Below the pieces are notes generated by a model that saw only the letters and a list, made by a program, of their open reading frames with translations, did no database searches and had not been told where the DNA came from. Positions 23,120 to 36,056 of a DNA stretch of 64,000 nucleotides are shown one piece after another. This stretch comes from Theobroma cacao. Its lineage: Eukaryota; Streptophyta; Magnoliopsida; Malvales; Malvaceae. The stretch lies in NCBI RefSeq assembly GCF_000208745.1, contig NC_030853.1, positions 14,495,203 through 14,559,202 on the forward strand, in the 5' to 3' direction. Both the position numbers and the translations under genes were made by a program. Position 1 is the stretch's first letter; every line of letters starts with the position of its first letter.

Positions 23120-26020
23120 TGTCACGACTCAGAACTCCCCTCGAGCCTATGACAACCGTCGCGATGCCTCGATTGACACTCATTACCCGTAATGTCAACC
23201 GGAACCCCGCAAGGCATTAATATCAGCTTGTTACTTCCCCTGTGAGTAGCTATGGTCAATTACCACGTTCTAAAAGATTTTAAACTGTTTTCAATTTAAA
23301 ATAAAAAAAAATAATTTTCGTCTCATAGGGGTATTTTGATCATTTTTTTCAAAATTTTTGAAATTCGGTAAAATGTGATATACAAGTACAAAACACATAA
23401 TTTATAATCAAAATGAGTTTAAAAGTCTAAAATCTTCATTTAAAACGAAACTATACTTATTTGGATATAATAGAAAAATAAAAGAAATATTAAGTAAAAT
23501 ATATATCAATTCCTATATACAGTAGTACAGATAACTAGAGTATGAAATTTAATTTATAGTAATAAGTGAGACCCCTGAATATTTAAAAGTAAAGAGGACT
23601 GTGAACCTAGAGTTTGAAAAATGCAATTCCAATGGTAGTCCTCGATGCGATCAGCTATCTACAGTCTATTCTGAGCCTGAAATGGGTGGAAAGGAGGGTG
23701 GTGAGATTATAAAATTTCAGTGAGTAAATAAATACCATCTAAAATATCTAAAGTCGAGTAAATGAAGACAGATAAAATAAATCATCATGCTTTAATTTAT
23801 CATCTTTCAACTCATTTCAACCAAATAAAATTTAATTCATTTAAATCGAGTAATCAACATGGCTTATGAATTTCTTAAAACTTGGCTCATGCCAAAAATT
23901 ATTCTCATACTCAGTTATCAGGGATACCTTGGTCGAAGGCTATCCCAAACTGAGTCCGCCAAGGCTATTAAAAAGTTATATACTCATAAATCATGTTTTT
24001 ATTTAGAAAATATAGTCGTTCCTTGGCGTTGACCGAGTTCCCCCTCACGTGGTGGTTTGGCGTGAAGTGAACTCTAAAAGTTATACCTCGGGAGTTACCC
24101 TACTTGCCTCTCCAACCGAGGTAAAATATGTCAGGATTCCGTGCCCCTCTAATAGGCTAGTCCACAGAACCCAGCCCACTGCAGCAAGCAATACCCACCA
24201 TACAATAAAATTTTGACAGCACGACAGGGTTAATTTAATACTACCCAGCCTGTAAATGTAAAATAGAACAATTCATACAGTTCACAAAAACCACAACCCA
24301 GCCAGTCATGCCAACACATTAACATAAGCCATTTATTCAAATCATAAATTTACAACATATCAGTGGTCTCCAATTACTCTATTTTTCAAAATCATTATTC
24401 GATTTCAAGACAATTTATAAAATCATTTCGTTTAAACACATTTTATTTATAAAACATAAAGATTTGTCATTTAAACTCATTTTCCATAAAATCATAAAAT
24501 TGGATAAAAACTACTTTAGATAATTAAGACGATAGTAAGATTACTCACTATTTCAGGAGTTGAATTTCTAAAGTACTCTGATTATCGATCCTCGGGTACA
24601 ATTTTCTTGCCCTTGTTGGAGGACTCACCACCTTGACACAGTACAAAATCGAGAAACTTATTACATTGGTACTAAATTGAAATTAAACTAATTTACACTA
24701 ATGCATGATATGGAATGCAAAATGTCCGATTAATTGTTTAAATGTGATATTCGACCTAAGTCACACTATACTTGGTCTAATCGGCTAAAATCTCCAATTT
24801 AACTTTAAATCAATTCTTCTTACTTTCTACACTCCAAGTATACCTAAATTACCTCAGTGAATGTGAATGAGATTCAATTTATCAGTCTCGGGTCAATAAT
24901 CACACATGTCTATACGTTGAGCAAAAATTCAGATTTTCACACCAAAATTTCCCATTTAATTTCTAACCTCACCAAACATCAAATATCACCAAAATATCAT
25001 GAAATATCATCAATTTTAGCCTCAATATTCTCTCTAGAAAATTCGGCCTCTTATGGGTAATGGGAGAAAATGAATTTTTCTTGTCGGCTTTTCTTGCTCA
25101 CATCACTAACTAACTAAAAACACTAACATAACTTGAAATCAAATCAATCCAACATCATTCTCTCTCCATACTTATTCGGCCAGCCATGAATTCACCATAA
25201 AAACATGAAATTTAATCATGAAAAATAAGGAGAAATGCATGGGAAAGGTAGATCACAAGTCAAAATCAAGAAATTTTACCTTTGATTGCTTGATTACTTA
25301 AAATCCACCAATTTTCCCTTGAATTTTCCCACCTAGGTTTCTTGTTCTTCTTTTCTTCCTTTTGTTTTCCTTTGGCCGGCCATATGAAGAAAATGGGCTG
25401 ATTTTGTGCTAAATTTAAAGTTAAATAATAAATGGTTATAAACTTGACACATGTCACCTTATTATGGTCCATTTGTAATTTCTTAACTATTAAGCTTTCT
25501 CTGTCCACCATATAAATTTCTTCAATTATCCATGATAATATTGGATAAAATCCATGTGCTGGACAAGTGTCAGGTGGTGTAAAATTATAATTTTGCCACT
25601 GAGGTGGCAAAATTACCATTTTACCCTTATGTTTCGAAAAATACTGAGATTACAATTTTGCACTTCTCAACCTCAAATCATACTCCAATAAGTCAAATGT
25701 GATCAAAATCTTTCAAAAAAATTCCCATTTTGTCCTTGAGTGGCAAAATTACCATCTTGCCCTTGTATAGTGAAATTTTCTGTTTGACTCCAAATTGATC
25801 CTCGAACTCCAAATCACTATTTTAAATCATTCATGGATTGTAAAATTTTCAATTTCACCATAAAATCTCTATTTGATTTAGTTTGAGGCTTAAATCAACT
25901 TTGTTGTACCTTTAGGTACAATACCAACTTTTGTAAATTTTTCGAAACTCTCATATCATGCAAACATACTATCCATCACATGTATGTCCTGTTAAGCATT
26001 TTATAAGGTCGGGCTTTACA
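23120..26020 (-). mobile_element. Solo LTR (2,901 bp), TSD TATGC, nested in an older LTR-like block
   Basis: Starts TGTCACGACTC and ends GGGCTTTACA, i.e. TG...CA on both strands. The 5-bp repeat TATGC lies at 23,115-23,119 and exactly at 26,021-26,025. No gag or pol coding was found inside, so a single recombined LTR is the simplest reading; a non-autonomous element without obvious internal LTRs is the alternative. Orientation minus is suggested by the TGTAAAGCCCGACC start on that strand and a purine-rich stretch (25,320-25,390 reversed), which parallel the LTR at 53,582. Confidence 0.85.
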
Positions 26021-26025
26021 TATGC

Positions 26026-27758
26026 ATACATTAAACAAAATCATATTCAAATTTCAAAATAAAAAATCATACTTTGCATAATTTATATTCTAAATCCAAC
26101 ATACGACAATTATATATATACATTTTGCATGCTCAATCCGATTTTAACAAATCATAGGATAAAATATATTATACATAATATACGAAATTCAAATTCACAT
26201 TGAGGCTAATTTTTAGGGTATAAAAACATCGAAGGGATATCAGTCATTTACTTGATTCATTAACAAAAATCAATGGACAAAGAATCAGAGTCCTCTTGAA
26301 GCTTATTAATTCAAAGTACTCGAAATTGGAAACCAACATTACTACTTATCAAAACGAACCATGACTCCCTGCTGGTCATTCTAAATCATTTAGGGTATAG
26401 TACCTATTTTGCTAACTAAAACTAATTTTGATTAAAAATAAAAATTAATTTTTTAATAATTTATAAATATGTAAAACATTCAAAACTTAGAAACTTATAG
26501 GACAAAATACAAAATCAATAACAAATATAAGTTTGATGGAAATATTTCAAATGCTAATTAAACTTTAACTCTTGAATATTGTTAAAAATTTTTTCGAAAT
26601 CTGCCAATTCAAAAATAATTTTTCAAATAAATATTTATTCATAAAAAAATTTCGCTAAAATTCAAATATCTTAAATTTCTGAAGTTTCTATCAAAGTAGG
26701 TCAAATATAGGTCACGAATAATTTTCAAAATAATTAAAAATGAATTTTTTATAAATTTTGAAATTTCATATTTTTATGACCATTTGGCTTACTTCAAGCA
26801 CTTATAACTTTTAACTCGAATTGTTTCCAGTGATAAACTCAAAACCAAATTGAAGTATTCATATCACACTATAACATTAAAATTACTTTTGATAAAAAAG
26901 ATTGCAAAATTTCCAAGTTACAAAAGCCAAAATTTTAAAAATCATTACTGAAATACCCATATTTCTAGGTTTCCAAGTTCAATGAGTATACTTTGAGGTT
27001 TTGATTCTCTTAACATAGAAAGCTCCTAACTGAGCCATTAACACCAAATTAAGCAGCACAATTCACACTACAAAAAGCTCTCAAAGAAACGACTCAAAAT
27101 GTTACCGAAATATTGAGTTTCGGTGACCTAAAGTTCGGTTATCAAAACTATTAAAAACGATTTCCAATCAATTTCAAAAATTCATATCTTTCTAATCACA
27201 AAGCCAAACGAGATGCTGAAAAAACTATTAGAAAGATCTTTTCAAAATCTTTCCGTTGGTACCCATCTTTCCACAGGAAAGTCACCGAAACAATACCGAA
27301 TTTGAACGAAAGTTAAAGAAACATAACCTAATCTTAGGGATTTTTATTTCAAACTATGCAAAATACAATTTTCATAAGTTAGAGTTTGATCGTACCTTAA
27401 TCACTACTTTCTTGAATATATTTTTCCTTTTTTTTTCCTTCTTCTTCTTTTCTAAGATTAGTTTTTTTTTCTCAAATGGTCTTCCTCTTTTGACTGTATT
27501 TTTTAAACGTTATAATGAAAACTGACCTTATCGTCATCCATCTGCTTTTCTCTTAAATGAGGTAAATAATTGATATTGTGCAATTGACATTAACTAAACT
27601 ACTTTATTTGCTTAAAAACCCCTTCTTCTATGCTTTCTCTATTGATAAACCCAAAAGTCCCATCTACAATTAAAAAAAAAAGTTGTACTTATATTATATT
27701 TATTTTTTTAATGTAAACTATAACTAAATACTTACTAATTTTTTTTATATAATTAATT
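26026..27758. repeat. Right part of the interrupted LTR-like block / AT-rich repeat DNA
   Basis: Continues after the TATGC target-site copy. Non-coding, AT-rich and full of short A/T runs; a pyrimidine-rich stretch lies near 27,420-27,460. No gene was recognised; the frame at 27,256-27,525 looks like chance. The right limit is arbitrary, set by the next LTR. Confidence 0.45.
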
Positions 27759-29196
27759 TGTTGGTTCCAAAGAGCGTGCTAGAGGGGGATTAATGACACT
27801 TTCCAATTAACAAGTAAACTTTTTCGAAGTAAAGAGTTGATCAAGGGAATTTGAAAATGAAAGTTTAAAACTTACTGGAGGAATGATTTAAGTGTTAAGA
27901 AAAAAGAAATAAAAGAAAGTAGACAAACCACAATGATTTATAGTAGTTCGGTCCCCTTGACCTACATCCACTACGTTGATCTCTCAATCAAGGATTTTCA
28001 AACCAATTCACTAAAATCAGTAGAATTCTCAAGCTTCCACTAAGTTTTTACAATGGCTTTTCACATGCTCAGCCACAACCTTTAACAATGGTTTTTTCTA
28101 AGATCAACCAAAACCCAAAACTAATTTTTTTAAGCTTAAGTTAGAACCTACAACAACAACCAAACCGACCCAAGCTTGATCTATCCCTTAGAGTGTCTCA
28201 CACTCTAAGTAAATAAATAAAAGAGCAAAGATGAAGTACAATTGATTATCTAGCTGATCTATGATGTACAAAGTTAAGCTCTATCACTTTTTCAAAGGAT
28301 GGGAGTGAAATACAAGTGTTAAAAGAAGAGTGTTGGTCTTCTAAGCTCAAAATCACTTTGAATGGCTTTTCTATATCATTTTTGACTGTTTAAGAGGCTT
28401 TAAATACTTGAAAAAATCACCTTTGGCAGTTGGAGACAAAAACTAGCCATTTCTAGCCGTTATTTTGTCCTTTTGTGCTTAAATTCAAATGTGTAGACAG
28501 TGCTTCATTAACCGATTAAAGGTATGCTTTAACTGATTAAGTCTTCTTTGACTTACACATTGTTTCTTTGTGTTAACCAATTAATGATAGCTTTAACTAA
28601 TTAATAACTTTCTGTTTTCAAGCACTGTTTTTGGCCAGCCTCTTTTCAACAGATTAATACTCTTTTTAATTGATTGAAGTTTCTCTCCATTCATCCTTAA
28701 TTAATTAAAATGGGCTCCAACCAATTAAGAGTTCTTCAACTGTAAATCTCTTGGTTTGGTACCTTGGACGGTCATCAATATTTTGAATTTGAATTTTGGC
28801 ACTCTTAACACTTTAACTTTAACCTTTAACGAGTTAACTCTTTTCCTTTAACCGATTAAAAGGCTTTTGTTTTGCATCCAACACCCATTTAACTGATTAA
28901 ACCTTGTGTTAATCAATTAAGACCTTTCTGTCTGTCCTTAGTGTAGCACCCAAAATTGCTTTAATTGATTAAGGATTTGTGTTAATCAATTAAGACTAAT
29001 CTATCTTCATTAAAGCATTTTCTTTTTTGCTTGCTTAACCAATTAACCCATCTTACAACTAAACAAGCATCTTGAATTGCTTTCAAATACCAAATATATT
29101 AATGAATTTAAGTTTTCTCTTGCACACTTAAATAATATAATTAGACATTAATGAATGAGAATGTTTTGTTATCATCAAAAGCATATGGAGTCAGCA
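27759..29196 (-). mobile_element. Sirevirus-type Copia 3' LTR (1,438 bp), minus orientation
   Basis: Runs from TGTTGGTTCC to GGAGTCAGCA, so on the minus strand it starts TGCTGACTCC and ends GGAACCAACA. It is the same family as the solo LTR at 47,138-48,500 (inverted relative to it) and shares the conserved tract about ACCTACATCCACTACNTTGAT with the other Sirevirus LTRs. It is packed with about 15 TTAATCRRTTAA-like repeats at 28,510-29,045. The 5-bp flanks differ (TAATT versus TTCTC), and a polypurine-like tract (minus strand) adjoins 29,196, so it is a 3' LTR with internal sequence to its right and not a solo LTR. Confidence 0.8.
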
Positions 29197-30110
29197 TTCT
29201 CTCTCTTTTATTTTTTATGATGACAAAACACTTATTGATCAAGAGTGCAATGTTTATGTTCAATATGAATACTTCAAATCTTTATGCATAATGAGTTGCT
29301 CCCCCTTAGTTAATGCATCTAGTTTTCTTTAATGATTTGTAATAAAATATTTATAACATCCACAGTAACTCAACAAGATATACAATATCCATAGTAGTTA
29401 AGGAAGATATATTAAATATCCATAATAACTAGCACAAAATATTCAACAAAATCATAACTAAGCATCACACACATAAATTAAACATGAAAACCTATCAAAC
29501 TCTATTTAACTTAGTCTTCCTTTTCTCATTTTTTGTCATCATTAAAAAAGATATTTAAAACTCATTTTTCATGAGTATATCTAAATTTTCTTTTAATCTT
29601 TAAATCAAACTTTAATGAATACAAATTATAAGCGCTCATACACCTAACTCATACAAGCTTATAGATATAGTTCAATAACTTCAAAAGTAAAGTTTGTCAC
29701 TATGTAAAAACAAATGTATGGAAGTTAAATCATTTCAAGAATTTCTCAAAGATCACTCAAATAATGTTCAAGCAAATTTGATCTTTTTGTCATAATCAAA
29801 ATTATAATAATTTTAAAGCTAACATAATTAAGTAGAATTCTTTTAAGGGTATTGCATTTATATTGAGATAATTTTTTATTAAAAATAAAATAAATTCCTT
29901 AATATTAAAGAAACACATTTAGAATCAATGATCATTTTTTCTATGAAGGAGACAATTTCTTTAATTTCCTTTAGACATTGATCAACTCAATACCCATTTT
30001 CATTACTTAAGTGAGCATTTTCTACCTAAATATGAATTGATATCTTCTGGGTCACTACCCAAGCCAGCACATAAATGCTGCCAATAGTTAATTAGGTGAG
30101 TACTCTAAAA
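29197..30110 (-). mobile_element. Truncated internal region of the Sirevirus-type element
   Basis: Just beyond the LTR, ATGATGACAAAACA (29,216-29,230) and a GCTCCCCCTTAG tract (29,298-29,309) parallel the region next to the 3' LTR of the full-length element (32,812-32,903). Only the non-coding part between env-like region and 3' LTR seems present; no pol coding follows, so the element is truncated. The right end is approximate. Confidence 0.55.
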
Positions 30111-31025
30111 CAATTAATTTGGAAACAAAAAAAAGCATATTAACAAACAAGCAACAAACACTAACAAAATTTTTTTTTAGTGCTAATTTTTGGTAACTTT
30201 CATATTAACAATAATCATCAACAAACAATACAACAAATTTAAAACAATTAATCAACAAACATCAACGCAACTTCATCAATAAACAAACCTCAATAATGTT
30301 ACAATTTCAAATAATAAATTAAATTAAAAAAAAGTTAACTAAAAAAACTAATTTATAACTTACATTTTCAATCAATTGACGATGAAATGGATCTTGGTCA
30401 ATGATGGGGTAGCTTTGGAGGATAGCGGCAACGATAGTATATGTGGCACAGAATGGTCCAAGTGGTTAGGTGAAAGAGAAGGGGAATGTTTTAGGGATTT
30501 AAGGGACCTGAGGGTTTTAGGAAAACAAAGAAAGGCTTGATCACGCTTCTTACGTTTTTAAATTTTCATAAAAAATTTGGACAAAAATTCACCCAAAAAT
30601 ACTAAAAATAATAAAATAATATAAAATAATTGCAACCAATATTTGGATAGAATCTTCTATCCAAATTTGGTTAAAAAAGCCAATTACCAATGGAATATTG
30701 TATTAGTAAATCTGACGTCAAACGCAAGTATTTGGCGTTAATGATGTTTTACACACAAATTACATATTGAATATTAACTTAGAAAATTATGAGACAAAGT
30801 ACAAAGATTTGATGCAAGTTTACAATCCTTGAAATTCCTCTAGTTAATTTCTCCAATTTGTTTTCAAGAGTCAAGAACTTGAACTTGATCGTGAACACGA
30901 TCTGAACTTGATAACTTTGTCTTCAAGAGTCTAGGCAACTTGATCTTGATCACAAACTAGACTTAAGAACTTTGCTTTAAGGGTCTAGGCACATTGATCT
31001 TGAATTCAAACGCTTTTTAACATAA
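30111..31025. other. Unclassified AT-rich repeat DNA with hairpin and short direct repeats
   Basis: No gene. A near-perfect hairpin lies at 30,634-30,672 (arms AACCAATATTTGGATAGAA and TCTATCCAAATTTGGTT), followed by a CACTA-like subterminal palindrome (ATTACCAATGGAATAT / TGTATTAGTAAAT) at about 30,684-30,714. At 30,860-31,010 a phrase like CAAGAGTCTAGGCAACTTGATCTTGATC recurs imperfectly about three times. Confidence 0.5.
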
Positions 31026-31727
31026 TTGACATATGGCAAGAGCTCAAGCTTTTTAACTTCACAAAGTGAAAGGATTTGGTATACAACCAACTTGGAATCT
31101 CCAAACACTTTAAGTTGGGTTATTGAATGGTTTGACAAAGCTAGCTTAGAACATGTGTCTAGAAAAGAAAATAGGCAAGTAGACTCTTTGGCTAATTTGG
31201 CGTTAGCAATTGCATTTCAAAGTATAGAATTAAAAGTTCCTTTATGAAAATGATGGATTTTCCCACCAGTAACTTTGTGTGAAGAAGTCGATATAGAATC
31301 TAATGTCGTCTTAGTCCTTGATGTGGAAAAAGAAGATTGGTGTCAACCATTAATTGACTACCTAAAGCATGGAAAGCTTTTTAATAATCCAAGGCACAAA
31401 ACAAAAATAATACATTGAGCTCTTCGATTTATTTATTTTAAGGGTACACTTTATCGATATTCTTTCAATGGAGTCTTCCTTCGTTGTTTAGGAGATGAAG
31501 AAGCATACAAAGCCTTACAAGAAACTCACTCATGAATTTATGGGTCACATCAATCTGAAGCTAAGTTACACTTCCAGATCAAAAGAATAGAGTATTATTA
31601 GCAAATAATGGTAAAAGACAACATGGGCTATGCTAAAAGATGTCAAGCATGTTAATTTCATTCATCAACCTCCTAGCCACTCCACTTAACAATTACATTG
31701 TGGCCATTTGATGCTCGGGGACGTGAC
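31026..31727 (+). pseudogene. Gypsy Tat/Ogre-type pol relic, left part (RNase H end and integrase N-terminus)
   Basis: Plus-strand translation contains EHVSRKENRQVDSLANLAL (31,149-31,206), the RNase H C-terminal signature of Athila/Tat Gypsy elements. It is followed by an integrase zinc-finger segment with HQSEAKLHFQIKR near 31,550-31,588 and AKRCQAC near 31,633-31,653, then the residues DARGRD directly before the Sirevirus insertion. In-frame stops are present (31,246; near 31,418; near 31,530). The protein resumes at 41,874. Confidence 0.85.
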
Positions 31728-32801
31728 TGTTGGTTCCGTTAATATGTGCTAGAGGGGGGGTGAATAGCACAATTTGGCTCTTGACAAGATGTGGAACTAA
31801 TTTCCAGAACTTAAGAAAGTAAAAACAGAGTATAAGGTGCACAACAATTTAGAGTGGCTCGGTCCAAGACCTACATCCACTACCTTGATTATCCAACCAA
31901 GGATTTTCCTAACGATTCACTAAGAATCAGGTGAAATTCACAAGCTTTCACCAAGCTATTACAATGGCTTTTCACAAGCTCAGCCAAAACCTTTACACTA
32001 GTTTTTCATGGGCTCAACTAAAACCCAAAGTGGTTTTCCAAGGCTCAACCACAACCTATAACATTCAAGCTTTCCCAAGCTTGAACAACCACTTAGAGTG
32101 ACTCCCTCACTCTAAGTATACAAAAAGAGAGATTACAGAAAGTACCTATGATCACAAGTTGATCTGATTGGTACAAGATTGAGTACTAAATACAATGACA
32201 AAGAGTAGGCATTTAAGTGCAAACAAGTGCAGTGAAGCTTTTCTGGTTTTTCTTCTTTCTAAAGCTCAAATCTCATTCAAGGCTTCTGAAAACTTGTTTC
32301 TCATTGTTGGAAGACCCTTTTATACTTGAAGATGCAACTCTGATGGCAGTTTGGTAGTTTATATCCGTTGAAAACAGTTGAGGATAAGTTCTAGCCGTTA
32401 ATCTATCTTGTAGTGTTGTGGTTCAAATTGCAGACAGAGAGCTCTTAGTCGATTAACTTGGTTGACTAAGTTGATTCTGTTTCTGGTTTGCAGATTCTAG
32501 TAGAAGGCACTTAGTCGACTGACTTGGTTGACTAAGTTGGTTTTGTTTCTCAAACTCTTCAGCCCGTCATTTCTTCAATTTGAAATTTGGTCAACCAATG
32601 TTCTTCTTTGTTAAACCAACAAGCTTCCTCCTTGTTATTCAGTTACATCTTGTTGATTTTATCCATTTTTTTCTTTCAAAAATACTCTTTGAAGATTTAA
32701 TAAATTAATTTCATGTATTAATTTTCTGCACACTTAAGTCAAGGAACTAAACACAAATAAATGGGAATGTTTTATTATCATCAAAACTAATGGAGCCAAC
32801 A
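31728..32801 (-). repeat. 3' LTR of the Sirevirus-like element
   Basis: 1,074 bp, TGTTGGTTCC ... GGAGCCAACA in plus orientation. It contains paired TTAGTCGACT / GTTGACTAAG motifs at 32,447-32,545. It differs from the right LTR by scattered substitutions and tiny indels. Confidence 0.93.
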
Positions 32802-32815
32802 ATCTCCCCTTTTTT
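32802..32815 (-). other. Polypurine tract (PPT) next to the 3' LTR
   Basis: On the minus strand AAAAAAGGGGAGAT directly precedes the LTR start TGTTGGCTCC. It would prime plus-strand DNA synthesis. Two further PPT-like tracts lie upstream in the element, at 32,896-32,903 and 33,575-33,590 (plus-strand CTCCCCCT). Confidence 0.8.
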
Positions 32816-33593
32816 GATGATGACAAAACACTCCTTGATTAACAGCATAGTGTCATTTAAGATTCTTTTTAGTTTTCTGCAGGAATTGAGGATTGCTCCC
32901 CCTAAGTATAAGCTCCTCATTAGTGTGTGCATATTTTGCTTATTTTATTTCAGCCAGTTTTATTTTCATCATATAGAAAATGATATTGTATATTTAGAGA
33001 ATATATATGTGCAGCAATATAGAGTGATTTGCATCCAGAGATTTTCAGTTGCAAGTTTTGACAGATTTTTATCTATGTTCCAGCAGTTGTCAACAGTCAA
33101 TTGATTTCAGATTATGTTTTCATCATCCATATTTCAATTGATATGCTATATGCTTCATCTATAACTCATTCTCATCAGACATTATATAAACATTATCTAT
33201 TAGCATGCAAATCCATATCAGCATATTAGCAGCAAATTTTGTTTATGATAGTCAACATATCAAAACATCAGCATACTTCAGTTTACAGCGGTTAAATATC
33301 ATAAACATATCAGCATTCATATTTCACATACATCCACATAAATAACAAAATTAAAGCTAAGTGTTTAAGTACCACCAAGGCATAAATAATAGTTGAATAA
33401 AAAGCTTTTTGAAAATGCCCCAAACTAGTTTTGCTTCCTATATCCTATTTCTATAATTTCATGCTCCCGTGGTTCTACTTTCTTTCTTTTCCTAGGTTCT
33501 TGGTTCCTCTACCCTAACATTTTTTTATTTTTTAAACATTATTCTCTAGTTCTTGCTCCCCTGGTACCATACTACTCCCCCTTTTTGTCAACA

Positions 33594-35557
33594 TCAAAGG
33601 AGGGGAATTTTACTCATCGGATGAAGTAGAGAGAGAGAGGATTCAGTTCCATAGAAAGGGTTGAGAGGAAACGGAGAGGGTTCTCGGAGAAAAGATGACT
33701 TTCTAGGAGAAGAGTCTGGAGAAGATTTGTCTAAAACATGAACTGAACTGTGAGGAGAAGAGGTTGAAACTGGTTTGGACTTCTCTGCCAATCTGGAAGC
33801 TTTCTTCTTTTAAGAAAAGTTATCTTGGTTGCCATATTCTTCCTTCCTTTGGTTGGTTGTTTTGCTTCAACTGGTAGTGCTGTGGTAGCTTCTGGTTTCC
33901 TTATTTTTGCCTTTAGTTTGGAAGTTGAAGCAGGTTTCTTTCCTTTTCTTACATTTGCACCATCTTTCTGAGTTGCTGTCTTGACAGTGTCTTTTTCAAC
34001 TTGTTCCTCTCTGACCATTTGATAAAAAATGTCCATAATGGAAAATTCCTCTGAATTTGGAGAAGAGGCTTGTTGTTTTTCAGTTTCTGCACCAACTACT
34101 TCAGTCTCTTGTTTTGAGTCATTTTTACTTTGAGGTTCAAGGGAGAGTGATTTGACTGGCTGTTCAACTCCTTGTGGGGAGTCCTTAGTTTGCAGAACAA
34201 GACTGGTAGACTTGTAAGTAGAGCCTTCTGCTTGAGTGCCAAAACTTGCAGACTTATCTGCTGGTTCTGCTGAGCCTTTAGCACCTTGCTGTGTAGGTGC
34301 AGTGCTGGATGTGGCAAAACTGTCTGTAGCCACAGGTTCAAACCCCATGTTTTCTTTCTCCTTCAACTTGTTTTCTAACTCAATGATTTTATCTTCCATC
34401 TTTTGTAGCTTCACTCCTTGGCCAGTCAGCTTACCATCAATCCTCATAAGCAGATTAAAAATCATCTCATTCAAAAATCTGGAAGAAGCTTCTTCAGATT
34501 GATCAAGCAGACTGTGATCTTTTCTTGGGCCAGTTTTGGAGGTTTTGATAAACTTCTCTCCATCGAGCACATACCCCATCTTAATTAAGCTGCCATAATA
34601 AATGGCTTGATCTCTGGTTTCACCAGGTCCATATCATACCTTTTAGCTCATATTCCTTTCTTCTGTACAAGGGATGTAATCACATTCCCATATGGCAGAT
34701 TTACCTTGTCAAGTCTGTAGGCACTTCTCATTTTCTCAATCATAAATCTCTCCAGATTTAGAGACACTCCATTAAAAGCATGCTCCATCAGCCAAAGATC
34801 TTGGAGGCTGATGTAGATAAGACTCCCACTCCTCCCTTGAATATTTGCTGCAATGTAGTAATGCAGTATCATAATCTGTGGATTGATTATTAGACTTGAA
34901 TTACTTTTAGAGGAGTATTTTTTTTTCTTCCAGTGATGATCTCCCACAGTGAAGACGGATCATATTTTTTTGGAAGTTCAAATTCACCTACTTCACCCTC
35001 TAATTTTAGCAGGTTCTTTAAATTTTTAGCTGTCATAATAAACTTTTTCCCATTCAGATAAAAATTCAGCCCATCTCTACATAGTCATCAGATTCTACTA
35101 ATTCCTTTTCTTTCAGAGAAATGCCAGAGTAAAATTCTTTAACCAGACTTGAACTATATGACCTATTCTTAAAGGTATTGTAACCTTTAAGTTTAAGCTC
35201 ATCAAAGTACTTAGATAGACTAGTCTGGATTTCTACATTTTCCTTAAAACTCTTCCAATCAATAAATTTTTCGTAGGAGATTGGTGCATTTTCTATATTC
35301 TTGAATCTATACTCATGCAGCTTATTTCTAAATTTTGAAGAAGAAGAGGAACTGATACCTTTCTGGAGTTAGGGTTTTGTATCTTTCTTCTTGTGTATTC
35401 TTTGCTTGTTTTCTCTTAGTTTCTCGACTATTTCCTTCACTAAGGCAAGCACAATTTTTTGTTTCTTTTTCTGACTTTCTGTTCTAGTTTCTTCCTCCAT
35501 TGGCCTTTTTCCTTTCTTCTTCTCTGATACTTCTTTACTCTGAGATGTTCTAGCCAT
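33594..35557 (-). pseudogene. Extra (env-position) ORF of the Sirevirus-like element, broken
   Basis: Lies between RNase H and the 3' LTR, where Sireviruses carry their env-like ORF. It opens with MARTSQSKEVSEKKKGKRP (35,557 downward), a Lys-rich basic start. A middle part (about 34,947-34,648) contains LQDLWLMEHAFNG and LPYGNVITSLV, resembling the plant transposon-protein domain seen in other retroelement third ORFs. The 282-codon stretch at 34,579-33,731 is Ser/Lys/Glu/Gln-rich and probably disordered, with a short heptad-like segment (KLQKMEDKIIELENKLKEKE). Stops and frame changes separate the three pieces. No clear signal peptide or transmembrane helix was seen, so an envelope role is not supported by sequence. 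Confidence 0.7.
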
Positions 35558-36056
35558 TTTGGTTTTAGAAATTTTTGAAGGTCTGAGTCAGTTTTAAAGG
35601 CAACTAGGAAGATTTAGGTTTTTGTTTTTAGAGCAACGGGTTGTAGAGGAGAGGGAAAAAAAGGTTGGCAGCAGTTATTGCTAAGAAAACTTCTCATCTT
35701 CCTTTAAGAATCCCCCTATTTTTATTTCTTTATATTTTCAAATCTCCCTTTAAAATTTTGATTATTTACCTTTGGTAACTCTGTTCTTTTCCTCTTTACA
35801 CCCGATAAATCAAATTTTTACCACAATTTACTCCTTTTTCATTAAAGTCACTAAGTCTTATTATTTAAGGATGTCAGGCCACTCTTAGTTGACTAAGAAT
35901 TTCTTAGTCGACTGAATGCATTATGTTTTCAATGTGAGAGTCAAAGATTTTCTTTTGTTTCCTTCACATTAACCATCCCCAAATTTCTTCTAATCTCACA
36001 AAATCTATCTTCACTCAGTGGTTTGGTAAAAATGTCTGCTAATTGATGTAGAGTAT

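Noticed and set aside
27759..29196. Reading this as a second solo LTR
   Set aside because: The 5-bp flanks do not match, and a polypurine-like tract plus internal-region similarity follow it, so it is a 3' LTR of a truncated element.
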